Source: Thermopolyspora flexuosa (GTDB taxonomy: Bacteria; Actinomycetota; Actinomycetes; Streptosporangiales; Streptosporangiaceae). Taken from it: a stretch of 64,000 nt of DNA. The notes beneath the pieces were generated by a model, which saw only the letters and a list, made by a program, of their open reading frames with translations, ran no database searches and was not told the DNA's origin. The stretch spans positions 4,030,001-4,094,000 of the forward strand of contig NZ_VFPQ01000001.1 of the NCBI RefSeq assembly GCF_006716785.1. The letters run 5' to 3'. The position numbers and the translations under genes are program-made. This document shows positions 27,431 to 34,944 of the stretch, in pieces (the stretch's first letter is position 1; the number at the start of each line of letters is the position of its first letter).

Positions 27431-29056
27431 TCAGCCTCGGTGCTCCACCAGGTGGACGACCCGCAGCGGCGGCCCGACGAGCTCCCGTACGGCACGGCCG
27501 ATGCGGGCCTCCGCCTCGGTCTGGCGCTCCAGGTGCTGCAGCACGTGCTCCTCCCAGGAGGCGACCGTCCACGCCTCCACGAGCACCCCCGGCCGGTCCG
27601 GGTCGGCGAACAGCCGCCACCGCCGCGCCCCGGTCCGCCGCCGGGACCGGCGCACCTGCCGCATCAGCTCGCGAAACGCCCGCTCGGCCGCCGGGTCCAC
27701 CCGGTACTCGACCAGCACGAGCACCCGCCGCCGCCCGGACGCGGCCGCGCGCGGCGGCTCCGGCCAGGGCACCGGGTCGCCCGCGCCCGCCGGCCGGGGC
27801 AGCCACCGCAGCAGCACCAGCAGCCAGACCGGCGCGAGCGCGACGGCCGCCGCGCAGAAGGCGGCCGGGCCGCCGATACGGTCGCCGGCCGCGCCCCACA
27901 GGTACGAGCCGACGGCGAGGCCGCCCTGGGAGGCCACCAGGTGGTAGGAGAGCGCCCGGGCGCGCACCCACGGCGCGAGGATCACCTGGTGGGTGGCCAT
28001 GAGCGTGGACCCGACCGCGGTCCAGGCGAACCCCGCGACGGCGAGGCCCGCCAGGACCGGAGCCCGGTGGTCCGCCACCGCGACGACCACGAGCGCCGCC
28101 GCGTAGCAGGGGATGAGCAGCGCGGCGTACGCGGTGTTCGACAGCCGCCGCCGGAGCGGGGCCAGCAGCACGGTGCCGCCGACCGCGCCCGCGCCCACCA
28201 CGGCGAGCATGAACCCGTAGCCGTCCGCGCCCTCCCCCATGCCGCGCATTGCGATCACCGGCAGCACGGCCCAGAACGCGCCGCCCGCCACGAAGAACCC
28301 GGCCGTGACCGCGAGCAGCCGCAGCTGGTCGGCGCTGTGCACCACGTGCGCGAACCCGGTGCGCAGCGCGGCGGTGAACCGCTCCGCGCCGAGCGGGCGG
28401 CGCAGGTTCCGCGCGGCCAGCCCGGCGAGCGCGTAGTAGAGGAACGCGGCCCCGCTCACCGCGAACGCGGCCGTCGCCCCGGAGGCGACGATGAGCACGC
28501 CGCCGAGCGCCGGGCCCACCACCCGCGCCAGGTTCACGCTGATCGACGCGAGCATCGACGCCGACGGCATCAGCTCCGGCTCGACGATGTCCGGCACCGA
28601 CGCCGACCAGGCCGCCTGGTTGATCGCCTGCGCGGTGCCGAGCAGCACGGTGAGCGCGAGCAGCGGCACCGGCGCGAGCGCCCCGGCCAGGCTCGCCCCC
28701 ACGAGCACGAGCCCGGTCAGCGTCGCGGCGAGGTTGGTCGCCACCAGAACGGTACGGCGCGGCAGCAGGTCGGCGAGCACCCCCGCGGGCACGCCGAGCA
28801 CGAGGAACGGCACGGTGATCGCCGCCTGCACCAGGGCGACCGTGAGCGTGGAGTGCCCGGCGTGCACCATGTACCACTGCGCGGCCACGGTCTGCACCCA
28901 GATGCCGAGCTGCATCGCCAGATGGCCGCTCCACAGGGTGCGGAAGGCCGGCGACCGCCGCAGCGGCGCGAGCAGCCCGGCACCCCGGTGGGCGTCGTCG
29001 CGGCGGTCGCGCGCGCGATCGCCGTGCCGATCCCGTTCCAGAGGCCGGACCGTCAA
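27431..29056 (-). CDS. MFS transporter with C-terminal ABM-like domain
   Basis: A membrane transporter of about 541 residues related to EntS-type (MFS_3) exporters. About twelve hydrophobic segments span 20-430, starting with PAFRTLWSGHLAMQLGIWVQT and including GVLADLLPRRTVL, the usual loop between helices 2 and 3. The last 95 residues (RRRVLVLVEYRVDPAAERAF onward) look like an antibiotic-biosynthesis-monooxygenase/Dabb fold, an attachment known in this family. The only start compatible with the junction is the TTG at 29056, giving a TTGA overlap with the DUF35 gene. As the last gene of the meta-cleavage operon it may export a toxic intermediate; that is inference. Confidence 0.85.
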   Translation of the reverse strand: MTVRPLERDRHGDRARDRRDDAHRGAGLLAPLRRSPAFRTLWSGHLAMQLGIWVQTVAAQWYMVHAGHSTLTVALVQAAITVPFLVLGVPAGVLADLLPRRTVLVATNLAATLTGLVLVGASLAGALAPVPLLALTVLLGTAQAINQAAWSASVPDIVEPELMPSASMLASISVNLARVVGPALGGVLIVASGATAAFAVSGAAFLYYALAGLAARNLRRPLGAERFTAALRTGFAHVVHSADQLRLLAVTAGFFVAGGAFWAVLPVIAMRGMGEGADGYGFMLAVVGAGAVGGTVLLAPLRRRLSNTAYAALLIPCYAAALVVVAVADHRAPVLAGLAVAGFAWTAVGSTLMATHQVILAPWVRARALSYHLVASQGGLAVGSYLWGAAGDRIGGPAAFCAAAVALAPVWLLVLLRWLPRPAGAGDPVPWPEPPRAAASGRRRVLVLVEYRVDPAAERAFRELMRQVRRSRRRTGARRWRLFADPDRPGVLVEAWTVASWEEHVLQHLERQTEAEARIGRAVRELVGPPLRVVHLVEHRG

Positions 29057-29484
29057 GCCGTGGCGTCCTCCCCCGGCACGGGTTCGAACACCGCGCCGCC
29101 GACCGGCCCGTCCGCCCCGCCCTCGGGGGCGCGCAGCCGCAGCCGCATGCCCACCTCGAGCCGGTCGAACGGCACCCCGGCCACGTTCGCCATGATCGTC
29201 GGCCCGCCGTCCAGGCTCACGTAGCCGAGCACGTACGGCACGGCCTCGGCGAACGCCGGATCCGGGCGGTGCACGACCGTGTACGAGTAGAGCGTGCCCT
29301 CCCCGGAGAGCACCCGGGTGGTGGTCGGCCCGGCCAGGCAGGCCGGGCAGCGGTCCCGCGGCGGCCAGACGTGCCCGTCGCACGCCTCGCACCAGGTGAC
29401 CACGAGCTCGCCCCGGGCGAGCCCGTCCCAGAACGCCCGCGACTCGGGCGTGACGTCGACCGCGACCTTCGGCAAGGTGCTCAC
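29053..29484 (-). CDS. DUF35 OB-fold protein (Zn-ribbon), thiolase partner
   Basis: A 143-residue acyl-CoA-associated OB-fold protein. The rubredoxin-like Zn ribbon reads WCEACDGHVWPPRDRCPAC, four Cys in two pairs, followed by the OB fold (SGEGTLYSYTVVHRP, then VPYVLGYVSLDGG). Such proteins pair with thiolase-like enzymes and bind the acyl-CoA. The GTG at 29484 makes a GTGA overlap with the thiolase gene just upstream, which fits a two-subunit complex. Confidence 0.9.
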   Translation of the reverse strand: MSTLPKVAVDVTPESRAFWDGLARGELVVTWCEACDGHVWPPRDRCPACLAGPTTTRVLSGEGTLYSYTVVHRPDPAFAEAVPYVLGYVSLDGGPTIMANVAGVPFDRLEVGMRLRLRAPEGGADGPVGGAVFEPVPGEDATA

Positions 29485-30635
29485 TTCACATCCCCCCGGC
29501 ACAGGATCGCCGTCGCCGCCGAGGCCCGGCTGCCCAGCGAGAAGCCGGACCCGTGCACCAGCGCGAACTCGCAGTCGGGCACCTGCAGCTCCGGATGGGC
29601 CTCGCCGCGCAGCTGCCGTACCGCCTCGATCGCCCGGATCATGCCGCCGCGGCGGTCCGGGTGGTTGTTGGCGAGCCCGCCGCCGTCGGTGTTGCACGGC
29701 AGCCGCCCGTGCGGCGCGTGCAGCGCCCCGTCCCGCACGAACCTGCCGCCCTCGCCCTTGGCGCAGAACCCCAGGTCCTCCAGGGCGGTGAGCACGGTGA
29801 TGGTGAACGAGTCGTACAGCGACACGTAGTCGATGTCGCCGGGGGTGAGCCCGGCCGCGGCGAACGCCTCCGGCCCGGTGCGGGCGGCCCCGGTGACGGT
29901 GAGGTCGACCTTGCCGTTGTTCCAGTGCCGCACGGTGGTGGCCTCGGCGAGGATGCCCGGGCAGGGCCGGCCGAGGCTCGCGGCGATCTCCTCGGACACC
30001 ACGACGAGCGCGCCGCCGCCGTCGGTGGTGACGCAGCAGTCGAGCCGGTGCAGCGGCTCGGCGATCGGCGGCGACTCGAGCACCTCCGCCACGGTGACCC
30101 GCCTGCGCAGCAGCGCGTTGGGGTTGAACGACGCGTGGTAGGCCGCGGCCACCTTGATGTGCGCCAGGTCCTCGCGGGTGGTGCCGTACTCGTACATGTG
30201 CCGCCGGGCGACCAGCGCGTACTGGGCGATGAGCGTGGAGCCGTGCGCGGCCTCGAACGGCAGCGTCGGGGACGGCGGCGCGCCGCGCAGCCCGACGCCC
30301 TGCCGGGGCAGCCCGGCGTGGATGATCAGCGCCACGTTGCACCGCCCCGCCTGGATCGCCCGCGCGGCCGCGCCGAGCGCCGCCACGTAGGTGGCGCCGC
30401 CGAGGTCGGTGCCGTCGACGTGCCGCAGGTTGGCGAGGCCGAGCAGCTCGGCGAGCGCGAGCGGCCCACCGGGGGTGACCGAGGTGAACAGCCCGTCGAC
30501 GTCGGCCGGGGTGAGCCCGGCGTCGGCGAGCGCGCCGGCCGCGATCTCCAGGTGGACGGACTCCAGCGAGCGGCCGGGGATGTCGCGTTCGGGGTGTTCG
30601 AAGGCACCGGCGATCCGGGCCATGACCCTGCCCAT
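29481..30635 (-). CDS. Thiolase-like protein (lipid-transfer/SCP-x thiolase type)
   Basis: A 384-residue thiolase-superfamily protein of the type that works with DUF35 partners in steroid and aromatic side-chain metabolism. It has VDGLFTSVTPGG, the region around CCVTTDGGGALVVVSEE, DYVSLYDSFTI and the His-containing CNTDGGGLANNHPDRRGG. The classical nucleophile Cys at the N-terminal helix is not obvious, as in many members of this subgroup, which act in thiolytic or retro-aldol reactions. The ATG at 30635 has GAGGAG close upstream. It follows the CoA-transferase B gene by 8 bp. Confidence 0.87.
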   Translation of the reverse strand: MGRVMARIAGAFEHPERDIPGRSLESVHLEIAAGALADAGLTPADVDGLFTSVTPGGPLALAELLGLANLRHVDGTDLGGATYVAALGAAARAIQAGRCNVALIIHAGLPRQGVGLRGAPPSPTLPFEAAHGSTLIAQYALVARRHMYEYGTTREDLAHIKVAAAYHASFNPNALLRRRVTVAEVLESPPIAEPLHRLDCCVTTDGGGALVVVSEEIAASLGRPCPGILAEATTVRHWNNGKVDLTVTGAARTGPEAFAAAGLTPGDIDYVSLYDSFTITVLTALEDLGFCAKGEGGRFVRDGALHAPHGRLPCNTDGGGLANNHPDRRGGMIRAIEAVRQLRGEAHPELQVPDCEFALVHGSGFSLGSRASAATAILCRGDVK

Positions 30636-30643
30636 GTGACTCC

Positions 30644-31336
30644 TCACTCTCCAACGCCGGGCGCGAAGCGGACCGGCGCGCCGGTGGCGCGGACCACGGT
30701 CTCCGGCGCGACGCCGGGGGCGAGCTCGAGCACGGTGAAGACGCCGTCGCCCGGCTCGAACACGCCGAGGTCGGTGATGACGCGGCGCACCACGCGCGGG
30801 CCGGTGAGCGGCAGCGTGCACGCGGGCACGAGCTTGGGCTTCCCCCTGCGGTCGCAGTGGTTCATCAGCACCCACACCCGCTTCGCGCCGAGCACGAGGT
30901 CCATCGCGCCGCCGACCCCGGGGGTACGGCCCGGCGCGGTCCAGTTGGCCAGGTCGCCGTGGGCCGACACCTGCAGCGCGCCGAGCACGGCGAGGTCGAG
31001 GTGGCCGCCGCGGATCATGCCGAACGAGTCGGACGAGTCGAAGGTCGCCCCGCCCGGGACGATGGTGACCGGCCGCTTGCCCGCGTCGGTCACGTCGACG
31101 TCGATCTCGTCCTCCGGCGGCGCCCCGCCCATGCCGAGGATGCCGTTCTCCGAGTGCAGGAAGATCTCCCGCGCCGGGTCGAGGAAGTCGGCGACCAGCT
31201 GCGGCATGCCGAGGCCGAGGTTGACGTACCAGCCGTCGGGGATGTCGGCGGCGGCCCGCGCCGCGATCTGCTCACGGGTCCAGCCCGTCCGGGCGGCCGT
31301 GCCGGGCCGGGTCGCCGCGGGTGCGGTGCTCGTCAC
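30644..31336 (-). CDS. CoA-transferase subunit B (PcaJ/ScoB-like)
   Basis: Subunit B of a 3-oxoacid-type CoA transferase, 230 residues. It has the catalytic Glu in HSENGILGMG and IVPGGATFDSSDSFGMIRGGH, typical of ScoB/PcaJ proteins, and starts with TGWTREQIAARAAADIPDGWYVNLGLGMP. With subunit A it moves CoA from succinyl-CoA or another donor to a 3-oxoacid. The GTG at 31336 overlaps the stop of subunit A as GTGA. Confidence 0.92.
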   Translation of the reverse strand: MTSTAPAATRPGTAARTGWTREQIAARAAADIPDGWYVNLGLGMPQLVADFLDPAREIFLHSENGILGMGGAPPEDEIDVDVTDAGKRPVTIVPGGATFDSSDSFGMIRGGHLDLAVLGALQVSAHGDLANWTAPGRTPGVGGAMDLVLGAKRVWVLMNHCDRRGKPKLVPACTLPLTGPRVVRRVITDLGVFEPGDGVFTVLELAPGVAPETVVRATGAPVRFAPGVGE

Positions 31337-32055
31337 CGGGCGGCTCCTTCCTTCGACTGCACGACGTGGTCGACGTAGATGCCGGGGAGGTGGATGTCGT
31401 CGGGGCCGAGCTCGCCGACCTCGACGATGTGCCGGGCCTCGACGAACGTGGTCGTCGCCGCGATCGCGGCCACCGGGTTGAAGTTGCGCGCGGACAGCCG
31501 GAACGCGCAGTTGCCGAGCCGGTCCGCCCGGTCGGCCTTGACCAGCGCGAAGTCCACGTGGAGGGCGTACTCGAGCACGGCCTGCCGCCCGCCGAAGGTG
31601 CGGACCTCCTTGGGCGGGAGGTACTCGACCGGCCGCCCCGACGCGTCGTACCGGCTGGGGTAGCGGCCGTTCGCCAGGTCGGTGCCCGCCGAGGTCGGGG
31701 TGTAGAAGGCGGGGATGCCGTACCCGGCGGCGCGCAGCCGCTCGGCGAGCGTGCCCTGCGGGACGAGCTCCAGCTCGATCTCCCCGGCGAGCAGCCTGCG
31801 GTTGAACTCCTTGTTCGAGGGGAACGAGCCGGTGAACTTCCGGATCCGCCCCTCCTCGGCGAGCCGGCCGACGCCGCGCGGGTCGATGCCGGCGTTGTTC
31901 GCCACGATGTGCAGGTCGCGGCGGTCGAGCTCGCACAGGGCGTCACACAGGTCCATCGGCACGCCGGTGACGCCGAAGCCGCCGATCGCGATCGTCGCTC
32001 CCGACGGGATCATCTCCATCAGCTCGAGGGCGGAGCCCCGTATCTTGTTGATCAA
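31333..32055 (-). CDS. CoA-transferase subunit A (PcaI/ScoA-like)
   Basis: Subunit A, 240 residues, with the CoA-binding glycine run IAIGGFGVTGVPMDL, NNAG and ELVPQGTLAERLRAAGYGIPAFYTPT. A stretch of about 25 residues around RYPSRYDASGRPVEYLPP is longer than in typical PcaI. The start is placed at the TTG at 32055, giving LINKIRGSALELMEMIPSGA, which matches where ScoA and PcaI proteins begin; GGAG lies about 10 nt upstream. The 156 bp before it, up to the dioxygenase gene, are GC-rich with inverted repeats and no gene. Confidence 0.9.
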   Translation of the reverse strand: MINKIRGSALELMEMIPSGATIAIGGFGVTGVPMDLCDALCELDRRDLHIVANNAGIDPRGVGRLAEEGRIRKFTGSFPSNKEFNRRLLAGEIELELVPQGTLAERLRAAGYGIPAFYTPTSAGTDLANGRYPSRYDASGRPVEYLPPKEVRTFGGRQAVLEYALHVDFALVKADRADRLGNCAFRLSARNFNPVAAIAATTTFVEARHIVEVGELGPDDIHLPGIYVDHVVQSKEGAAR

Positions 32056-32211
32056 TTCAGCGCACTCCGTGGCTTTCGGGTACGGCGTGGCGGGCCCGGC
32101 CGCCCGGCCGGGGGCGACGCGGACGGCCGGGCCGGGTGCGGGACACGAAGGGGTTGGCGGTACGGCACCCGGCACGCGGCGGGGTGCCCGGGACGGGTCA
32201 CCGGGCGCGGG

Positions 32212-33135
32212 TCAGGACGAGTGGGCGCCCATCATGGCGGCGGCGAGATCCTCGGGGCGGAACATCTGGGCCGGCGGCGGGGGACCCCACGAGTAGTAGG
32301 TCTTCGGCCCCTCCCACTCGCCGGGTTCCCACAGCTCGTCGTCGACGATGACGTCCATGTCGGAGTAGTACTCGGTGAAGTTGCCCGCCGGGTCCTTCAG
32401 GTACCAGAAGAAGTTCGACCCGACGTAGTGCCGCCCGAGCCCCCACACGTGCCGCCGCTCGTCGGCCTCGAGCATGCGCAGCGCGGCCTGGCCGACCGCG
32501 TCCACGTCCGGCACCTGCCAGGAGGTGTGGTGGAGGAACCGGATCGGGGCGGACTGGACGAGCAGGTTGTGGTGGTCGGTGGAGCAGCGCAGGAACCCGG
32601 CCCGGTCCTTGATCAGGTCGCTGATCTTGAAGCCGATGCCCTTGACGAAGAAGTCCTGGGAGCGTTGCTGGTCGGTGGAGCCGAGCACCACGTGGCCGAG
32701 CTTGCGCGGCCGCAGGTGCTCCTCGTCCCGGGTGAGCGCCGTGGCGCGGGCGTTCGGCCGGTCCACGCGGCCGGGGCCGTTCACCGCCGCGGGCGGGGTC
32801 TCGGCCTGGCGGATGCGCTCGGCGATCTCGACGCGGACCTCGACCCCGGTGCCCTCCTCGACCGCGGTGAGCGCGGCGGGCTCCCGCCTCGCCGCGACGC
32901 CGAGCGCGGCGAGGTTCGCGGCGATCCGGTCGAGGTCGTCGGGGTCGTCCACGCCGATGCCGACCTGGACCGCGCGCCGCCGCTCGGTGCGGACGAGTTT
33001 GAGCTGCTCGCCGCCGTCGACGGTGGCGAACCGGCCGTCCCCGAGCGGGGTGAGACCGAACTCGGTGTAGTACGCCTCGGCCGCGGCGACGTCGGGGACG
33101 CCGAGGACGAGCCTGGTGAGTCTGTGCAGTGGCAT
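32212..33135 (-). CDS. Two-domain extradiol ring-cleavage dioxygenase (VOC fold)
   Basis: A 307-residue type I extradiol dioxygenase built from two vicinal-oxygen-chelate domains. The Fe(II) ligands can be read as His148 (KLGHVVLGS), His203 (FLHHTSW) and Glu255 (NFTEYYSDM), the usual 2-His-1-carboxylate set. A conserved HHNLL and GRHYVGSNFF are also present. It would cleave a catechol beside its hydroxyls (meta cleavage). GAGGGAAC precedes the ATG. It follows the FAH-family gene by 64 bp in the same operon. Confidence 0.92.
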   Translation of the reverse strand: MPLHRLTRLVLGVPDVAAAEAYYTEFGLTPLGDGRFATVDGGEQLKLVRTERRRAVQVGIGVDDPDDLDRIAANLAALGVAARREPAALTAVEEGTGVEVRVEIAERIRQAETPPAAVNGPGRVDRPNARATALTRDEEHLRPRKLGHVVLGSTDQQRSQDFFVKGIGFKISDLIKDRAGFLRCSTDHHNLLVQSAPIRFLHHTSWQVPDVDAVGQAALRMLEADERRHVWGLGRHYVGSNFFWYLKDPAGNFTEYYSDMDVIVDDELWEPGEWEGPKTYYSWGPPPPAQMFRPEDLAAAMMGAHSS

Positions 33136-33199
33136 CGCCGGTTCCCTCTGCTCGTTTGTCGGGCTCGTACGGTCCGCCCTGGTTTCCGGTGGGCGGCGC

Positions 33200-34051
33200 T
33201 CAGTCCTGGGCCGCGATCGGGTTGCGCAGCACGCCGACGCCGTCGATCTCGACCTCGACCACGTCGCCGGGCGACAGCAGCCGCGGCGGGTCGGAGAACA
33301 GGCCCACGCCGCCCGGGGTGCCGGCCGCGATCACGTCGCCGGGGTTGAGCGGCGTGAACGTGGACACGTACGCGATCAGCTCGGCGACCGAGAAGAGCAT
33401 GTCCTTCAGCCGGGCCGACTGGCGCACCTCGCCGTTGACCCGGGTGACGAGCTCGGCGTCGCCGAGGTCGGCCACCTCGTCGGCGGTGACGATCCACGGG
33501 CCGAAGCCGCCCGAGCGGTGGAAGTTCTTGCCCGGGATCCACTGGCCGCTGTGCCGCTGCCAGTCGCGGGCGCTGCCGTCGTTGAAGCAGGCGTAGCCGA
33601 AGACGTGCTCGGCCGCGGCGCTCTCCGGAACGTTCCACGCCCGCTTGCCGATCACGACGGCGAGCTCGCCCTCGTAGTCGAACTGCTCGCAGACCCGGGG
33701 CAGGATGATCGGCTCGCCGTGGCCGACCACGCTGTCCGCGTACCGGGTGAAGATCGTCGGGTGCTCCGGCCGGGCGGCCGAGAGCTTCACCTCCTCGCGG
33801 TGGGTGGGGAAGTTGACCCCGGCGCACAGCAGCTTCGCCGGCTCCACCGGCGGCAGCAGGGTGACCTCGTCGAGGCCCGCGGTGGCCGGCGCCGCGGCGA
33901 GCGCGGCCGAGTCGGGCAGCGTCCCGCCCGCGATGAGCTCGCGGACCGAGCCCGCGGTCACGCCGGGCACGTCACGGTGGTCGACGACGCGGTCCCCCAC
34001 CACGAACCCGTAGGAGACACGGCCGTCGTGGGCATAGCTGACGATCTTCAC
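33200..34051 (-). CDS. Fumarylacetoacetate hydrolase-family protein
   Basis: A 283-residue FAH-domain enzyme. The acidic metal ligands are in EQFDYEGELAVVIGKRA, and FGYACFNDGSARDWQ, GKNFHRSGGFGPW and TGTPGGVG-like AAGTPGGVGLFSDP follow, all typical of hydrolases, decarboxylases or hydratases acting on meta-cleavage products. The start is the GTG at 34051, with GAGGAG 6 nt upstream. It is the first gene of the operon and is divergent from the GntR regulator. It probably acts after the extradiol dioxygenase on the ring-opened acid. Confidence 0.9.
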   Translation of the reverse strand: MKIVSYAHDGRVSYGFVVGDRVVDHRDVPGVTAGSVRELIAGGTLPDSAALAAAPATAGLDEVTLLPPVEPAKLLCAGVNFPTHREEVKLSAARPEHPTIFTRYADSVVGHGEPIILPRVCEQFDYEGELAVVIGKRAWNVPESAAAEHVFGYACFNDGSARDWQRHSGQWIPGKNFHRSGGFGPWIVTADEVADLGDAELVTRVNGEVRQSARLKDMLFSVAELIAYVSTFTPLNPGDVIAAGTPGGVGLFSDPPRLLSPGDVVEVEIDGVGVLRNPIAAQD

Positions 34052-34120
34052 GATGCTCCTCAACCGGTGCCGATCGGAAAACAGCTCTCACTAGACCACA
34101 TGATTGTTGATTGCACAAGA

Positions 34121-34134
34121 GATTTTCGAAAATC
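34121..34134. promoter_or_regulatory. Candidate GntR operator
   Basis: GATTTTCGAAAATC is a perfect 14-bp palindrome in the 104-bp gap between the divergent FAH and GntR genes, 22 bp before the GntR ATG. The surrounding 60 bp are clearly AT-rich. Confidence 0.55.
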
Positions 34135-34155
34135 CACGCTGCTATCATCAACGCC

Positions 34156-34944
34156 ATGGTGCGGACCAACGGGGCGGAGACGCTGGGCGCGGACGTCTAC
34201 GTGCAGCTGCGGTCGGACATCCTGGACGGCCGCTACCTGCCCGGCGAACGCCTGCAACCGGCCAAGCTCGCCGCCACGTACGGCGTGAGCGCCGGGGTGA
34301 TCCGCGAGGCGCTCACCCGGCTCGCCGAGCAGCGGCTCACCGTGGTCGAGCCGAACCGGGGTCACCGCGTGGTCACGATCAGCGTCAAGCAGATCCGCGA
34401 CCTGGTCCAGCTCCGCCAGATCAACGAGTGCGCGGCGCTGCGGTTGTCGATGGAGCACGGCGACGCCGCCTGGGAGGGCGAGGTGCTCGCCGCCCACCAC
34501 CGGCTGCGCTCGGTCGGCCCGGTGCTGGAGGCCCCGGCGGACGCCTGGGCGGCCGCCCACCGGGACTACCACATGGCGCTGTTCTCCGCCTGCGGCAACG
34601 AGCGGCTGCTGCGGCTGTGCGAGGAGCTGTTCGCCGCCTCCGAGCTGTACCGCCGCTGGTCGAGCGGGCCGGTCGACGAGCGCACCCCGGACGAACGGCG
34701 GGCCCGCGGCGCCGAGGTGGACGCCGAGCACGCCGCGATCCTCGAGGCCGTGCTCGCCCGGGACGCCGACCGCGCGGTCGCGCTCTACCACGAGCACCTG
34801 GAGCACACCGCCCGGAACGCGGGCGCGGCGGTCGAGGCCGCCGCGCGCCGCATCGCCGCTCGGGAGGCGCTCAGTCGGGGCGCGGCGCCGGGTTCCGGGT
34901 CACCGCGCGCAGCAGCGGACGGGACAGCGCGTCGGCCGCGATGA
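34156..34944 (+). CDS. GntR family regulator (FadR/FCD subfamily)
   Basis: A 262-residue regulator. The N-terminal winged helix (about 10-75) contains YVQLRSDILDGRYLPGERLQPAKLAATYGVSAGVIREALTRL split over the usual helices. The FCD ligand domain (about 90-235) has RDYHMALFSACGNERLL, with His residues that bind a metal or acid in this family, and a later AEHAAILEAVLARD. It likely represses the meta-cleavage operon in the absence of a pathway acid. The ATG at 34156 lacks a clear SD. Its last 74 bp overlap the end of the convergent FtsX gene, and the final 25 residues look like a late extension. Confidence 0.9.
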   Translation: MVRTNGAETLGADVYVQLRSDILDGRYLPGERLQPAKLAATYGVSAGVIREALTRLAEQRLTVVEPNRGHRVVTISVKQIRDLVQLRQINECAALRLSMEHGDAAWEGEVLAAHHRLRSVGPVLEAPADAWAAAHRDYHMALFSACGNERLLRLCEELFAASELYRRWSSGPVDERTPDERRARGAEVDAEHAAILEAVLARDADRAVALYHEHLEHTARNAGAAVEAAARRIAAREALSRGAAPGSGSPRAAADGTARRPR

